Source: Enterococcus sp. RIT-PI-f (GTDB taxonomy: Bacteria; Bacillota; Bacilli; Lactobacillales; Enterococcaceae). Taken from it: DNA of 64,000 nt. The DNA lies in the NCBI RefSeq assembly GCF_001297065.1, contig NZ_LHOX01000004.1, forward strand, positions 1-64,000, in the 5' to 3' direction. Both the position numbers and the translations under genes were made by a program. Under the pieces are notes generated by a model that was given only the letters and a program-made list of their open reading frames with translations, did not search any database and was not told the DNA's origin. Below, piece after piece: positions 52,270-63,550 of the stretch (its first letter is position 1; each line of letters starts with the position of its first letter).

Positions 52270-53313
52270 ATGTCTTTACAAGAGAAATTAGAAGCTTTGA
52301 AAGAATCTACGCTTCTTAAAATCAATGAAAGCACGACGATCAAAGACCTGAATCAAATCAGAGTCGATGTTCTAGGGAAAAAAGGCCCCATCACTGAAGT
52401 GTTGCGGGGGATGAAAGATCTGTCTGCTGAAGAACGACCAAAGGTAGGGAGTTATGCCAATGAGATCCGCGATCGCTTAACAGAAGCTGTCGAGGCAGCA
52501 AAAGTTCAATTGGAAGCCGCAGCTCTTGAAAAAGCGTTGGCAGAAGAAGCCATTGATGTGACATTGCCAGGGAAGAACATGCCTCAAGGTACCCGCCATG
52601 TCTTGACACAAATCATGGAAGAAATCGAAGATATCTTCGTGGGCATGGGCTATCAAGTCGTTGAAGGGTATGAAGTCGAAAAAGACCATTATAATTTTGA
52701 ACGCATGAATTTGCCGAAAGATCACCCAGCACGGGATATGCAAGATACCTTCTATATCTCTGATGAAATTTTGATTCGAACCCATACTTCACCTGTGCAA
52801 GCGCGCACCATGGAAACCCATGATTTCAGCAAAGGTCCATTACGCATGATCTCGCCAGGAAAAGTCTTCCGTCGGGACACGGATGACGCGACACACAGTC
52901 ATCAATTCCACCAAATCGAAGGATTGGTGATCGATAAAGATGTGACCATGGGTGACCTAAAAGGGACATTGGAAGTTATGATGCAAAAGATGTTCGGTGA
53001 AGACCGAAAAATCCGTTTGCGACCTAGTTATTTCCCTTTTACTGAACCTTCTGTAGAAGTCGATGTCAGCTGTTTCAAATGCGGCGGCGCCGGTTGTAAT
53101 GTCTGCAAACACACAGGCTGGATCGAGATCTTAGGTGCAGGCATGGTTCATCCAAATGTCCTGGAAATGTCAGGGATCGATGCCACTGTCTATTCAGGCT
53201 TTGCCTTCGGGTTGGGACCAGACCGCGTGGCGATGTTACGTTACGGTGTCAACGACATTCGTCAATTTTATACCAATGATCTTCGTTTTATCAGTCAGTT
53301 CAAGGGGGAATAA
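52270..53313 (+). CDS. pheS: Phenylalanyl-tRNA synthetase alpha subunit
   Basis: The 347-residue class II synthetase has an N-terminal coiled coil (about 1-90), motif 2 ([19 protein letters not shown]) and motif 3 ([17 protein letters not shown]), plus the [12 protein letters not shown] stretch. ATG 52270 is behind AAGGAGGAA; the open frame extends further up through the leader but is not coding. Four nt separate it from pheT. Controlled by the T-box. Confidence 0.97.
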   Translation: MSLQEKLEALKESTLLKINESTTIKDLNQIRVDVLGKKGPITEVLRGMKDLSAEERPKVGSYANEIRDRLTEAVEAAKVQLEAAALEKALAEEAIDVTLPGKNMPQGTRHVLTQIMEEIEDIFVGMGYQVVEGYEVEKDHYNFERMNLPKDHPARDMQDTFYISDEILIRTHTSPVQARTMETHDFSKGPLRMISPGKVFRRDTDDATHSHQFHQIEGLVIDKDVTMGDLKGTLEVMMQKMFGEDRKIRLRPSYFPFTEPSVEVDVSCFKCGGAGCNVCKHTGWIEILGAGMVHPNVLEMSGIDATVYSGFAFGLGPDRVAMLRYGVNDIRQFYTNDLRFISQFKGE

Positions 53314-53317
53314 ATAA

Positions 53318-55735
53318 ATGTTAGTATCGTATAAATGGTTAAATGAATACCTTGACCTGTCAGCTATCACGCCAAAAGAATTGGCAGACAAAATGTCAGT
53401 GACAGGCATCGAAGTTGAAGGAATCGACGTGCCAGAAGAAGGGTTAAAGAAAATCGTCGTTGGGGAAGTCACAGCCTGTGAACCTCATCCAGACTCTGAT
53501 CACTTATCGATCTGCCAAGTCGATATCGGTGAAGAAATCACACAGATTGTTTGCGGTGCACCAAATGTCAAAAGCGGCATCAAAGTGATCGTTGCTTTGC
53601 CAGGTTCTCGCATCACCGGCAATGTCAAAATCAAAAAAGGCAAAATGCGTGGGCAAGTTTCCAATGGCATGATCTGTTCTTTACAAGAATTAGGCTATGG
53701 AGACAGTGTCATACCGAAAGAATATGCAGAAGGCATTTATTATTTGCCAGCGGATGCTGAAGTCGGAAAACCAGTGTTCCCATATTTGGATATGGATGAT
53801 CATCTGATTGAATTATCTATTACCCCAAATCGGGCAGATGCCTTGAGTATGCGTGGCGTTGCCTATGAAGTTGGGGCTATCTATCGTCAAACGCCAAGCT
53901 TTAAACCATTTGAACTACATGAAGTTGAAACCGCAGCTGCCTCAAAAATCAATGTGACAGTCGAGGACCAAGCAGATGCACCAGCCTATCAAATTCGCAT
54001 CATTGAAGATGTGACCATCGCGCCAAGCCCGCAATGGTTGCAAAATCGTTTGATGAATGAAGGCATTCGACCCATCAATAATGTTGTGGATGTAACCAAC
54101 TATATCCTATTGTTATTCGGACAACCGCTCCATGCTTTTGATTACCAAAAATTGAATAGTCAAGAGATTTTGGTTCGCCGTGGGAAAGAAGCAGAAACAT
54201 TGGTGACCCTTGACGGAGAATCACGGACAGTCTCTGGGGATGATATCGTGATCACCAATGGACAAGTTCCTGTTGCTTTAGCAGGTGTGATGGGTGGATT
54301 AGACTCAGAAATCACCGCGACAACTACCACAGTAGCCTTAGAAGCTGCTTTATTCGATCCATTAGCGATTCGTTTGACATCCAAAAAATTCAATTTGCGT
54401 AGTGAGTCATCTGCTCGCTTTGAAAAAGGCATCAACCAAGCAACGGTTGCAGCCGCATGTGATGCCGCTGCTGCGATGATTGCTGAATTGTCCGGTGGAC
54501 AGGTGCTGAAAGGGGCTGTAGAAGGTGCGACAGTCGATGTTGCGCCTGTATCTGTAGCAATCACCTTGGATCGCATCAATCGCTATTTAGGCACGAAGAT
54601 CGATCAAGCTGAAGTGGAAGAAATTTTCGCAGCGTTAGGTTTTACTGCGACATTAGATAATGAAACTTACCATGTATCTGTACCGCCACGCCGCTGGGAT
54701 ATTAGCATTGAGGCAGATATCATTGAAGAAGTGGCGCGGATCTATGGCTATGACCGCTTGCCTTCAACACTACCTTCAGGCGAAACAGTCGCCGGCCGTT
54801 TGACCCATGAACAAATGTTGACCCGCAAAGTACGCACGATCCTTGAAGGCAATGGTGTCAGTGAAGCAATCAGTTACGCATTGACAACAGAAGACAAAGC
54901 GCAACAATTCACCTTCACGTCAAGTCAAGTCACACGTTTGGATTGGCCGATGACAGAAGACCGGGCAGTCTTGCGCTTAAACTTGATTGCCGGCTTGCTA
55001 GATGACCTCGCCTATAATTTAGCCCGTAAAAACAGCAATGTGGCTTTATATGAAATTGGCCGCGTCTTTAAACAAGCAGGGGATAGCAAAAAAGAATTGC
55101 CAACAGAAGTCAATCATGTCAGCATCGCCGTAACAGGTAATGTCCATAACAAAGATTGGCAATCACAAGCCCAAAAAGTTGATTTTTATCATGTCAAAGG
55201 CATTCTAGAAAATCTATTTGATCAATTGGGATTGACTAAGCGCATCAGCTATACCCAAACAAATCAGTTGCAAGAGATGCATCCTGGCCGCACGGCTATG
55301 ATCCAATTGGATCAGCAAGTCATCGGTTTTGTCGGACAAGTACACCCGACAGTGGCTAAAGCCTATGACGTGACCGAAACGTATGTTGCTGAACTGGATC
55401 TAGACCAACTGCTTCAAAATACATCCGCACAAACGGTGTATCAAACCGTATCGAAATATCCAGCAGTCAATCGCGACATCGCTTTGTTGCTGAGTGAAAC
55501 AACGACCAACCAAACCGTGAACACTGTGATCGTCGAATCAGCAGGACGATTCTTGCAAGATGTCCGTCTGTTCGATGTGTATCAGGGCAAGAATATCGAA
55601 TCAGGCAAAAAATCATTGGCCTATAGTTTGACATTTGCCAATCCAGAAGCGACATTGACTGATGAAGAAATCAATCAGGCAATGGCCAAAATCACGAAAA
55701 ATCTAGAAGAAAAATTACAAGCTGAAGTACGGTAA
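53318..55735 (+). CDS. pheT: Phenylalanyl-tRNA synthetase beta subunit
   Basis: The 805-residue subunit has the PheT layout: an N-terminal EMAP/OB-type tRNA-binding domain (about 40-150), B3/B4 editing domain, B5 domain ([19 protein letters not shown]), a synthetase-like core and a C-terminal anticodon-binding ferredoxin fold ([13 protein letters not shown]). It forms the alpha2-beta2 enzyme with PheS and edits Tyr-tRNA-Phe. A terminator follows. Confidence 0.97.
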   Translation: MLVSYKWLNEYLDLSAITPKELADKMSVTGIEVEGIDVPEEGLKKIVVGEVTACEPHPDSDHLSICQVDIGEEITQIVCGAPNVKSGIKVIVALPGSRITGNVKIKKGKMRGQVSNGMICSLQELGYGDSVIPKEYAEGIYYLPADAEVGKPVFPYLDMDDHLIELSITPNRADALSMRGVAYEVGAIYRQTPSFKPFELHEVETAAASKINVTVEDQADAPAYQIRIIEDVTIAPSPQWLQNRLMNEGIRPINNVVDVTNYILLLFGQPLHAFDYQKLNSQEILVRRGKEAETLVTLDGESRTVSGDDIVITNGQVPVALAGVMGGLDSEITATTTTVALEAALFDPLAIRLTSKKFNLRSESSARFEKGINQATVAAACDAAAAMIAELSGGQVLKGAVEGATVDVAPVSVAITLDRINRYLGTKIDQAEVEEIFAALGFTATLDNETYHVSVPPRRWDISIEADIIEEVARIYGYDRLPSTLPSGETVAGRLTHEQMLTRKVRTILEGNGVSEAISYALTTEDKAQQFTFTSSQVTRLDWPMTEDRAVLRLNLIAGLLDDLAYNLARKNSNVALYEIGRVFKQAGDSKKELPTEVNHVSIAVTGNVHNKDWQSQAQKVDFYHVKGILENLFDQLGLTKRISYTQTNQLQEMHPGRTAMIQLDQQVIGFVGQVHPTVAKAYDVTETYVAELDLDQLLQNTSAQTVYQTVSKYPAVNRDIALLLSETTTNQTVNTVIVESAGRFLQDVRLFDVYQGKNIESGKKSLAYSLTFANPEATLTDEEINQAMAKITKNLEEKLQAEVR

Positions 55736-55754
55736 ACAATAGAACGAGCCAAGC

Positions 55755-55797
55755 AAAAAAAATCACACACGGAAAATATCCGTTGTGTGATTTTTTT
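55755..55797 (+). terminator. Bidirectional terminator
   Basis: AAAAAATCACACA-CGGA pairs with TCCG-TTGTGTGATTTTTT. It lies between pheT and the convergent trpS gene. Confidence 0.9.
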
Positions 55798-55829
55798 GTC
55801 ATGTTTTTGTTTCATGTGATGCGGTTTAA

Positions 55830-56837
55830 TTAAGCAAAATAGTTGATACCCATTGCTTTTTTGACCTCAGATAGGGTTTGAGCTGCCACTTTTTCGGCTT
55901 GCTGGCTGCCTTTTTTCAAAAGATCCATCACTGCTGCAGGATCTTTTGCGAAATCTTCGCGACGTGCACGAATCGGTGCGAATTCTGCTTCAAGAACATC
56001 GATCAAATAGCGTTTGATTTTGACATCCCCCAAGCCGCCTTGTCGATATTGATCTTTCAAGTCAGCGATTTTTTCTTTCTCCGTGCCAAAGACGTCAAGA
56101 TATGTGAAGACCATATTACCTTCCACTTGTCCTGGATCATTGACATGAATATGATTGGGGTCCGTATACATACTCATGACTTTCTTTTGCAATACGTCAG
56201 CAGGATCAGCTAAGTAGATGCCATTGTTCAATGATTTGCTCATTTTGCCATTGCCATCGATTCCAGCTAACCGGCCCATACCTTTAGGGGGCAAGACTGC
56301 TTTTGGTTCTACTAGCACTTCTTGGTAGGTACTATTAAAACTGTGGACGATTTCTTGCGCTTGTTCCAGCATAGGCTTTTGGTCTTCACCTACGGGGACA
56401 AGATTGGCTTTGAAAGCCGTTATATCGGCTGCCTGAGAAACTGGATAAATAAAAAATCCGCTAGGGACACCTTCGCCAAATTTCTTTTGCTCGATTTCAG
56501 CTTTGACCGTTGGATTGCGTCGAACCCGTGCCACACTGACCAAATTGAGATAGTACATCGTTAATTCAGATAATTGGGGAATTTGCGATTGAATAAATAA
56601 AGTTGTTTTCGCAGGATCGATTCCTACAGCCAAGTAATCTAGCGCAACTTCCAAAATATTTGCGGAAACTTTCTCCGGTGTTTTGGCATTGTCCGTCAAT
56701 GCTTGCATATCCGCAACCATGACGAAGAGTTGATTGTCTGGGTCTGCTTGCATTTCCACCCGTTTTTTGAGAGAGCCCACATAATGACCAAGATGTAATT
56801 TCCCGGTTGGGCGATCGCCTGTTAAAATTGTATTCAC
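55830..56837 (-). CDS. trpS: Tryptophanyl-tRNA synthetase
   Basis: The 335-residue class I synthetase has the HIGH-type motif in [11 protein letters not shown] (about 11-21) and the KMSKS motif in [12 protein letters not shown] (near 197). Start GTG 56837 is 8 nt behind AAAGGTGG. No T-box leader is visible in the 268-bp divergent region up to glnQ, in contrast to pheST. Confidence 0.95.
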   Translation of the reverse strand: MNTILTGDRPTGKLHLGHYVGSLKKRVEMQADPDNQLFVMVADMQALTDNAKTPEKVSANILEVALDYLAVGIDPAKTTLFIQSQIPQLSELTMYYLNLVSVARVRRNPTVKAEIEQKKFGEGVPSGFFIYPVSQAADITAFKANLVPVGEDQKPMLEQAQEIVHSFNSTYQEVLVEPKAVLPPKGMGRLAGIDGNGKMSKSLNNGIYLADPADVLQKKVMSMYTDPNHIHVNDPGQVEGNMVFTYLDVFGTEKEKIADLKDQYRQGGLGDVKIKRYLIDVLEAEFAPIRARREDFAKDPAAVMDLLKKGSQQAEKVAAQTLSEVKKAMGINYFA

Positions 56838-57017
56838 TTGTCATCCACCTTTACGATACGTATATGGTTTATCTTACCTTTTTTTGGCAAAAGAAACAAC
56901 TCGTTCCCCAAGGAGGAAGAAAATTTTCCATAAAAATTTTCATGGACAAAAACCTGACATATCAGTAAAATAACTAAGGTAGTTTCATCAATAAAGGAAG
57001 GATAAACGAAAAGCACC

Positions 57018-57047
57018 TTTACAAAACAAAAAAGTTTAGGCTATAAT
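57018..57047 (+). promoter_or_regulatory. Promoter of the glutamine-type ABC operon
   Basis: TTTACA (57018-57023) and TATAAT (57042-57047) are 18 bp apart, about 60 bp before the first gene. Confidence 0.7.
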
Positions 57048-57106
57048 ATGAATCAAATCTTACCAATTACTCATGTAATTTTAAATAAAGCTAGGAGTGT
57101 GAAGCA

Positions 57107-57844
57107 ATGGCAATGATCGAATTTAAAAATGTAGAGAAGTATTATGGCAAATTCCATGCATTAAAGAACATTAACCTTGAATTTGAAAAAGGTGAAGTTG
57201 TTGTTGTGATTGGCCCATCTGGATCCGGAAAAAGTACCATGCTTCGTACCATCAATGGATTAGAAACGATTTCTGGTGGACAATTATTGGTCAATAACAA
57301 AAATTTATTTGACAAAGATGTCAAGTTGACGGATGTCAGAAAAAACATTGGCATGGTTTTTCAACATTTCAATCTTTATCCAAATAAAACCGTGTTAGAA
57401 AATATTACGTTAGCGCCAATCAAAGTATTAAAAAAGAATGAGCAAGAAGCGATCAATCTAGCAGAAAAATTGTTGGATCGTGTTGGCATGTTAGATAAAA
57501 AGGATTCTTATCCATCGATGCTTTCAGGCGGGCAGCAACAGCGGGTAGCTATCGCACGGGGATTGGCGATGACACCAGAGATGTTGCTGTTTGATGAACC
57601 AACATCAGCTCTCGATCCTGAAATGATCGGTGATGTCCTAGATGTCATGAAGAAAATCGCTAGTGAAGGCATGTCTATGATCGTGGTGACCCACGAAATG
57701 AGTTTTGCAAGGGAAGTTGCTGATCGGATCGTCTTCATGGCGGAAGGGCAAGTACTAGAAGACCGCCGCGATGTCGATGGCTTTTTTGATGCCCCTCGTG
57801 ACGTTCGGGCGCAGCAATTCTTAAGTAAAGTAACCAATCACTAA
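57107..57844 (+). CDS. glnQ: Amino-acid (glutamine/glutamate) ABC transporter ATPase
   Basis: The 245-residue ATPase has Walker A GPSGSGKST, signature LSGGQQQRVAIARGLA, Walker B MLLFDEPTSALDPE and the switch His in VVTHEMSFA; it fits the GlnQ/polar amino acid class. It is the first of four genes arranged ATPase, binding protein, permease, permease as in B. subtilis glnQHMP. AGGAGTGTGAAGCAATG marks the start. Confidence 0.92.
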   Translation: MAMIEFKNVEKYYGKFHALKNINLEFEKGEVVVVIGPSGSGKSTMLRTINGLETISGGQLLVNNKNLFDKDVKLTDVRKNIGMVFQHFNLYPNKTVLENITLAPIKVLKKNEQEAINLAEKLLDRVGMLDKKDSYPSMLSGGQQQRVAIARGLAMTPEMLLFDEPTSALDPEMIGDVLDVMKKIASEGMSMIVVTHEMSFAREVADRIVFMAEGQVLEDRRDVDGFFDAPRDVRAQQFLSKVTNH

Positions 57845-57861
57845 TTCGAGGAGGAACTAGA

Positions 57862-58671
57862 ATGAGGAAAAAAATGATCTCTTTGCTAGTGCTGGCCTTG
57901 AGTTTGATCACACTTTCTGCATGTGCCGGGCAAAGTGCTGCTGATAAAGACATTTTGACAAATAGTCAAGATACGAACCAAATTATCTGGGGTGTAAAAA
58001 ATGATACCCGTTTGTTTGGGTTGATGGATATTGCGACTCGTGAAGTGCGGGGATTCGATATTGATATCGCAAGAGCCATCACGGAAAAGATCTTAGGCAG
58101 GGATGGGAACGCGATTTTTGTTGAAGTGACATCAAAAACGCGGATCCCGCTTTTGAAAAATGGGAATATCGACGCCATTATCGCGACGATGACGATCACA
58201 GAAGAACGCAAAAAACAAGTTGATTTTTCTGACGTCTATTTTGATGCCGGGCAATCCTTGTTGGTTGCAAAAGACAGTCCGATTCAAGGGGTCGAAGATT
58301 TAACAGCTGATTCTACTGTACTTGTGGTCAAAGGATCAACCTCTGCGGTTAACATTCGTGAAGCGGCACCAGAAGCCAATATTTTGGAGTTAGAGAACTA
58401 TGCTGAAGCATTCACCGCTTTGCAATCTGGACAAGGGGATGCCATGACAACGGATAATGCGATTCTTTTAGGTATGGCAAGTGAAAATCCAAATTACCAT
58501 TTAGTAGGCGGTACGTTTACGGAAGAACCCTATGGTATTGCCATCAATAAAGGCCAAGACAACTTCCGCGATGCAGTCAATCAGGCACTAGCAGACATGC
58601 ATCAGGATGGCACGTACGATGATATTTATAACAAATGGTTCCCTGATGATGCATCAGGAAAAGTAGAATAG
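57862..58671 (+). CDS. glnH: Amino-acid ABC transporter substrate-binding lipoprotein
   Basis: The 269-residue lipoprotein has lipobox LSAC (Cys21) and a type 3 solute-binding domain (FDIDIARAITEKILG ... IDAIIATMTITEERKKQVDFS), typical of glutamine/glutamate binders. It lies 17 bp behind glnQ with GAGGAGG upstream. The exact amino acid is not certain. Confidence 0.9.
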   Translation: MRKKMISLLVLALSLITLSACAGQSAADKDILTNSQDTNQIIWGVKNDTRLFGLMDIATREVRGFDIDIARAITEKILGRDGNAIFVEVTSKTRIPLLKNGNIDAIIATMTITEERKKQVDFSDVYFDAGQSLLVAKDSPIQGVEDLTADSTVLVVKGSTSAVNIREAAPEANILELENYAEAFTALQSGQGDAMTTDNAILLGMASENPNYHLVGGTFTEEPYGIAINKGQDNFRDAVNQALADMHQDGTYDDIYNKWFPDDASGKVE

Positions 58672-58682
58672 GAGGGAAATCC

Positions 58683-59330
58683 ATGGTAGAGCTGTTTCAA
58701 ACATATACCCCTCAATTTATTGATGGTTTTAAATATACAGTTATGGCAAGTTTGATCGCTTTGTTTTTCAGTCTGGTGATTGGTACCTTGATGGCTATTT
58801 TCCAACTGTCAGACAACCGCTTGATCAAAGGATTCGCAAAAGCATATGTGGAGTTCTTCAGAAATATTCCTTTGTTGATTATTGTGATGTTCTTTTATGT
58901 CGTGGTGCCAATGTATTGGATGACCTTTGACGGCTTTCAAGCAGGAACGATTGGTTTAACGATCTATACGTCCGCATTTATTGCGGAAACGATCCGCTCC
59001 GGGATTCAAACGGTTCCTAAAGGGCAAATGGAAGCATCGTTATCGTCAGGTTTTACCTATAGCCAAGCGATGCGCTATATCATCTTGCCGCAAGCATTCA
59101 AAATCGTTGTGCCGCCATTAGGCAATCAATTCATCAATTTGGTAAAAAATTCATCCATTTTGGCGATGGTTGCTGGCCTAGATATCATGTATCAAGGGGA
59201 CTTGATTGCCAGTGAAACATTCAATACCTTTGACACGTATATCATCGTGGGCGTGTTTTATTTGATTATTACTTTGCCATTATCTTATTTGATGGTTTAT
59301 CTTGAACGCCGCTGGGCGATCCGCTCATAG
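58683..59330 (+). CDS. glnP: Amino-acid ABC transporter permease
   Basis: The 215-residue permease has about five helices and the HisM/GlnP family EAA loop (QTVPKGQMEASLSSGFTYSQAM then PQAFKIVVPPLGNQ). AGGAGGG lies before the ATG. It pairs with the next permease to form the channel. Confidence 0.9.
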   Translation: MVELFQTYTPQFIDGFKYTVMASLIALFFSLVIGTLMAIFQLSDNRLIKGFAKAYVEFFRNIPLLIIVMFFYVVVPMYWMTFDGFQAGTIGLTIYTSAFIAETIRSGIQTVPKGQMEASLSSGFTYSQAMRYIILPQAFKIVVPPLGNQFINLVKNSSILAMVAGLDIMYQGDLIASETFNTFDTYIIVGVFYLIITLPLSYLMVYLERRWAIRS

Positions 59331-59347
59331 AAAGGAGTGCTTGACTT

Positions 59348-60004
59348 ATGACGTTTTTTGAAGCTTTTTCGTTGATCAATATCCGCTTTTTGCTTGATGG
59401 CTTGCGTGTGACCGTTGAAGTCTCGATTCTGTCGATTTTGTTTAGTTTCTTGATCGGCGGCATTGCAGGGATCATTCGCTTTAGCGGCATTTCTTTTGTG
59501 TCCAAGATCCTGGGTGTCGTGATCGATGTGATTCGTAATCTGCCGCTGTTATTGATTATTTTCTTTACTTATTTTGCTTTGCCGCAAATCGGTATTCGCT
59601 TTGACATTTTTTGGTCGGCCGTAGTGGCTTTGACGATCTTTGAATCAGCCATGTTGTCAGAAATCTTTCGTGCCGGTTTGAACGCAGTACCAAAAGGGCA
59701 AATGGAGGCTGGTCTTTCGACTGGATTGTCCTATATAGAAGTGCTCCGCAGCATTGTTGTGCCGCAAGCATTCAAGGCTATGCTGCCAGCAATCGTCAGC
59801 CAGCTGATTTCATTGATCAAAGATACCTCCTTGGCAGTGATCATCTCATTGCCAGAGTTGACACACCATGCTCGTATCATCTATGGTCAAAATACAAATT
59901 ATGTCTTGCCAATGTTCTTTGCAATGACTGTATTGTATTTCTTTGTCTGTTATGCCTTATCGCTGCTTTCTCGTTTCTTTGAGAAAAGACAGTATGATTA
60001 TTGA
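59348..60004 (+). CDS. glnM: Amino-acid ABC transporter permease
   Basis: The 218-residue permease has about five helices and the EAA loop NAVPKGQMEAGLSTGLSYIEVL followed by PQAFKAMLPAIVSQ. It is paralogous to the preceding permease. AAAGGAGTG lies before the ATG. The operon ends in a terminator. Confidence 0.9.
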   Translation: MTFFEAFSLINIRFLLDGLRVTVEVSILSILFSFLIGGIAGIIRFSGISFVSKILGVVIDVIRNLPLLLIIFFTYFALPQIGIRFDIFWSAVVALTIFESAMLSEIFRAGLNAVPKGQMEAGLSTGLSYIEVLRSIVVPQAFKAMLPAIVSQLISLIKDTSLAVIISLPELTHHARIIYGQNTNYVLPMFFAMTVLYFFVCYALSLLSRFFEKRQYDY

Positions 60005-60020
60005 GTGAAATCGTGACTGT

Positions 60021-60066
60021 GAAGTTCAACTTTATCCGAATGGGATGAGGTTGAACTTTTTTTTGA
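60021..60066 (+). terminator. Rho-independent terminator
   Basis: AAGTTCAAC (60022-60030) pairs with GTTGAACTT (60050-60058), with a further inner ATCC/GGAT pairing, and is followed by a T run. Confidence 0.88.
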
Positions 60067-60185
60067 AGCAGTCTATTTTTGAGGAATGGAAAGGAAGACT
60101 TGAAATATCAACCAAAAAAGTCCAAAATGAGAGATAGGTATTTTTAGCATGCCTTAGACTTACTTTTATGCAAAGGATGACATCG

Positions 60186-61001
60186 ATGACACACACACAA
60201 CCAATTGGCTTTATTGATTCAGGGATTGGCGGTTTGACTGTAGTCAAAGAAGCCATGAAGCAATTGCCCAATGAATCCATCCTTTATTTGGGTGATACTG
60301 CCCGTTGTCCCTATGGCCCAAGACCCGCAGAGCAAGTGATTGCTTATACGTGGCAGATGACCAGATTCTTACTTGAAAAGAACATCAAAATGCTGGTTAT
60401 CGCTTGCAACACCGCAACGGCGGTGGCCCTCGAAGAAATCAAAGAGGCCTTGTCGATTCCCGTGATCGGTGTGATCTTGCCCGGCAGCCGCGCGGCTGTC
60501 AAAGCAACCAGCAATCATCGAATTGGCGTGATCGGTACCGCTGGTACGATCAAAAGCAATTCATATGAACGCGCTCTTAAAGCAAAATCGCCACAAACCA
60601 CAGTGATCAGTTTGGCTTGTCCAAAATTTGTGCCGATCGTTGAAAGTAACCAATACCACAGTTCAGTCGCCAAAAAAATCGTGGCAGAAACGCTGCGGCC
60701 ATTGAAAAACAAAAAATTGGATACCGTGATATTAGGCTGTACCCATTATCCGCTTTTGAAACAAATGATCCAAAATGAATTAGGCAGCACGATTCGTTTG
60801 ATTGATTCCGGTGCAGAAACCGTTGGCGAGGTCAGCACCTTGCTGGATTATTTCGATATTGCCCAACAATCAGACCCATATATCACACCAACACACGAAT
60901 TTTATACCACGGGTTCGCCCAAGATCTTTGATGAAATCGCGAACGACTGGTTAGATCTATCGAAAATCTCATCAAACCATATCGACTTAGGAGGAAATTA
61001 G
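60186..61001 (+). CDS. murI: Glutamate racemase
   Basis: The 271-residue enzyme has the two catalytic cysteines, Cys74 in VIACNTATA and Cys185 in LGCTHYPLL, and the start [14 protein letters not shown] with Asp11. It makes D-glutamate for peptidoglycan. ATG 60186 is 8 nt behind AAGGA; two upstream in-frame ATGs lack a proper RBS. The stop touches the next gene's start. Confidence 0.95.
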   Translation: MTHTQPIGFIDSGIGGLTVVKEAMKQLPNESILYLGDTARCPYGPRPAEQVIAYTWQMTRFLLEKNIKMLVIACNTATAVALEEIKEALSIPVIGVILPGSRAAVKATSNHRIGVIGTAGTIKSNSYERALKAKSPQTTVISLACPKFVPIVESNQYHSSVAKKIVAETLRPLKNKKLDTVILGCTHYPLLKQMIQNELGSTIRLIDSGAETVGEVSTLLDYFDIAQQSDPYITPTHEFYTTGSPKIFDEIANDWLDLSKISSNHIDLGGN

Positions 61002-62348
61002 ATGCGTCATGATGGCAGAAGTCAAACAACGATTCGCCCTGTAAAGATCCAAACCAATGTCTATAAACACCCGGAAGGTTCTGTGGTCATTTCATTTGGT
61101 GACACCACAGTGATTTGTTCCGCCACAGTGGAAGACCGTGTGCCGCCCTTTTTGCGGGACACTGGCAAGGGTTGGGTCACAGCTGAGTACAGCATGTTGC
61201 CCCGCGCGACCAATACCCGTAATCGCCGTGAAAGTGCCAAAGGAAAATTAAGCGGCCGAACGATGGAGATCCAACGCCTGATTGCCCGTTCACTAAGAGC
61301 GGTCGTTGATTTAGAACAACTAGGCGAACACAGCATCGTGGTGGATTGCGATGTCGTTCAAGCCGATGGCGGGACGAGAACAGCCAGTATTACAGGCGCC
61401 TTCGTTGCCTTGAGGCTGGCTGTTGACAAATTGTTGCAAGAAAAAAAATTGACGACTGATCCCATCAAAGAACATTTGGCTGCAATCAGTGTGGGTATCT
61501 TGCCTGATGGCACCTGTGTCACAGACCTAGATTACTTGGAAGATTCATCTGCTGCGGTGGATATGAACTTAGTGATGACAGAATCTGGTCGGTTTGTTGA
61601 ATTGCAAGGAACGGGCGAGGAAGCCACATTTGATGGCCAAGAATTGAATGAAATGCTAGTTTATGGAAAAACAGCAATCGAAGAATTGATCGCTTATCAA
61701 AAAGAAGCCTTGTTCATCCAGGAAAAACCATTGTATGATATCCCAGAAAAAGCCATTGTCATCGCCACTGGTAATCCTGGTAAAGCCAAAGAATTCAAAG
61801 CTGTTTTTGGGGCTGCAGGGTATGAGGTCAAAACATTAAATGATTATCCAGAATTGCCGGATGTTGAAGAAACGGGCAAAACCTTTGAGGAAAATGCACG
61901 GTTAAAAGCGGAAACGATTGCCAAATTATTGGGTCGACCTGTTTTAGCCGATGATTCCGGACTTAAGGTAGATGCCTTAGGCGGCCGACCAGGCGTCTAT
62001 TCCGCACGATATGCCGGCGAGCAAAAAAGTGATGCGGCGAATAATGCCAAGCTTTTGTATGAATTAACAGACATCTCAGATGAACAGCGAACTGCCCAGT
62101 TCCATTGCACGCTGGTTTTTGCAGAACCGAACAAAGACAGTTTAGTTGTCGAAGCCGATTGGCCAGGGAAAATCGGCCGGATCCCAAGAGGTGAGAATGG
62201 GTTTGGTTATGATCCACTATTTATACCAGAAGGTTTTGAAAAAACGGCCGCTGAACTAAGCCAAGCCGAAAAAAATAGCATGAGTCATCGGGGGCTGGCT
62301 ATCCAAGCTTTGCAAAACGAATGGCAATCATGGTTGGAAGGAGAATAA
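61002..62348 (+). CDS. rph: RNase PH fused to RdgB/HAM1 XTP/dITP diphosphatase
   Basis: Residues 1-240 are RNase PH, the phosphorolytic tRNA 3'-end trimming enzyme ([54 protein letters not shown]). Residues 250-448 are a HAM1/RdgB pyrophosphatase that removes XTP, ITP and dITP ([40 protein letters not shown]). The two enzymes are usually separate, neighbouring genes; here they are one frame of 448 codons. GGAGGAAATTAG precedes the ATG. Confidence 0.95.
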   Translation: MRHDGRSQTTIRPVKIQTNVYKHPEGSVVISFGDTTVICSATVEDRVPPFLRDTGKGWVTAEYSMLPRATNTRNRRESAKGKLSGRTMEIQRLIARSLRAVVDLEQLGEHSIVVDCDVVQADGGTRTASITGAFVALRLAVDKLLQEKKLTTDPIKEHLAAISVGILPDGTCVTDLDYLEDSSAAVDMNLVMTESGRFVELQGTGEEATFDGQELNEMLVYGKTAIEELIAYQKEALFIQEKPLYDIPEKAIVIATGNPGKAKEFKAVFGAAGYEVKTLNDYPELPDVEETGKTFEENARLKAETIAKLLGRPVLADDSGLKVDALGGRPGVYSARYAGEQKSDAANNAKLLYELTDISDEQRTAQFHCTLVFAEPNKDSLVVEADWPGKIGRIPRGENGFGYDPLFIPEGFEKTAAELSQAEKNSMSHRGLAIQALQNEWQSWLEGE

Positions 62349-62352
62349 AGAG

Positions 62353-62865
62353 ATGAAATATTTGGTTGTAAGCGACAACCATGGGGATCGCCAAATTCTG
62401 GTGGATCTTCTTGACGCGTATAAAGACCAAGTCGACTTGTTTCTGCATTGCGGGGATTCTGAATTGCCCGATTCGGATCCTTTATGGGATACGTACCAAG
62501 TCGTCTGCGGCAATTGCGATTACGGTGCCCAATACCCAAATCAACGCACCGTTGAAACCGATGTTGATCGGATTTATATGACCCATGGCCATTTGGCTGA
62601 CGTGCGGTTTGGTATCACGAAACTGGGCTTGCAAGCGCAACAAGCTGATGCATCGATCGTGTTGTTTGGACACACCCATCAAATTGCCTGTGAAAAGGTC
62701 GGTGGCCGGCTCTTCTTGAACCCAGGCAGCATCTCACAGCCACGAGGACCGATCAATGTCAAAAGCTTCGCGATCATTGAGAGCACACCAGAAGCGTGGC
62801 ATGTGGACTATTATGACCGTCAATTCAAAGCCCAGGAAGACTTGCACTTTGTCTTTCCCCGTTGA
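62353..62865 (+). CDS. YfcE/MJ0936-type metallophosphoesterase
   Basis: The 170-residue protein has the calcineurin-like metal motifs: SDNHGD (8-13), HCGDSE (about 36-41), GNCD, and FGHTHQ with NPGS. It belongs to the YfcE/YsnB group of small phosphodiesterases. GGAGAATAAAGAG lies before the ATG and the gene follows the rph-rdgB gene by 4 nt. The natural substrate is unknown. Confidence 0.9.
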   Translation: MKYLVVSDNHGDRQILVDLLDAYKDQVDLFLHCGDSELPDSDPLWDTYQVVCGNCDYGAQYPNQRTVETDVDRIYMTHGHLADVRFGITKLGLQAQQADASIVLFGHTHQIACEKVGGRLFLNPGSISQPRGPINVKSFAIIESTPEAWHVDYYDRQFKAQEDLHFVFPR

Positions 62866-62974
62866 GAAAACGGCATCAAAAAGTAAAAATTTCATTATAA
62901 TTTTGCGGCTATCACCCTTATTTTCTCATTTTCAGTTAAAATAAAGAGGTAGTCGTGAAATGGAGGCAGTTAGA

Positions 62975-63478
62975 TTGATAGGACCAATCGTAGAAAAAAT
63001 TTTACTCGAAAATCAAGAGAATTTTTTGGTACCAGCCGAAAATGTGGCATCTGTTTTTTATAATCATCCATTGAGCCATGCGTTACTTGTATTATCTAAA
63101 GTAGGGTACTCAAAGATTCCCGTGTTAGACAGTGAAGATCATTTGGTCGGCTTGATCAGTCTATCAAATATCGTCGAAAAAATGATGGATCTTACTGGAT
63201 TCAGCATGGAAAATATTGAAGGATTGACAGTTGCAGATGTAATGGAAGTCAATGTGGCCTGTATCCAGGCAGATGGCGATCTAGAGGACATGCTGCATCA
63301 TCTAGTCGATCAGGCATTTTTACCGATCGTTGATGAGGACAAGGTGTTTGTCGGCATTATGACCCGCAAAGAAATATTGAAATCCGTCAACCATCTCGCC
63401 CATGAATTGGAACGGCGTTATTTGTTGATCTCAAAAGAAGAAACCCCGAACCCCACTGAAACATTACATGTGGTCTAA
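62975..63478 (+). CDS. cbpB: CBS-domain protein CbpB-like
   Basis: The 167-residue protein has two CBS domains (about 20-75 and 90-145), with PVLDSEDHLVGLISLSNIVE and LPIVDEDKVFVGIMTRKEIL as the signatures, like CbpB/YkuL/DarB, which bind c-di-AMP and tune (p)ppGpp synthesis. I chose TTG 62975, 8 nt behind GGAGG; ATG 62960 lies before that RBS and also has GAGG upstream. Confidence 0.85.
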   Translation: MIGPIVEKILLENQENFLVPAENVASVFYNHPLSHALLVLSKVGYSKIPVLDSEDHLVGLISLSNIVEKMMDLTGFSMENIEGLTVADVMEVNVACIQADGDLEDMLHHLVDQAFLPIVDEDKVFVGIMTRKEILKSVNHLAHELERRYLLISKEETPNPTETLHVV

Positions 63479-63492
63479 AGGACATCTAGAAC

Positions 63493-63550
63493 AAAACACC
63501 CTCAACTGGCAGCTTTGGCTCACAGTTGAGGGTGTTTTGCTATATACCCA
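63493..63550 (+). terminator. Bidirectional terminator
   Basis: AAAACACCCTCAACTG (63493-63508) pairs perfectly with its complement at 63533-63548. It ends cbpB and, on the other strand, the MscS gene, whose stop lies inside it. Confidence 0.9.
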
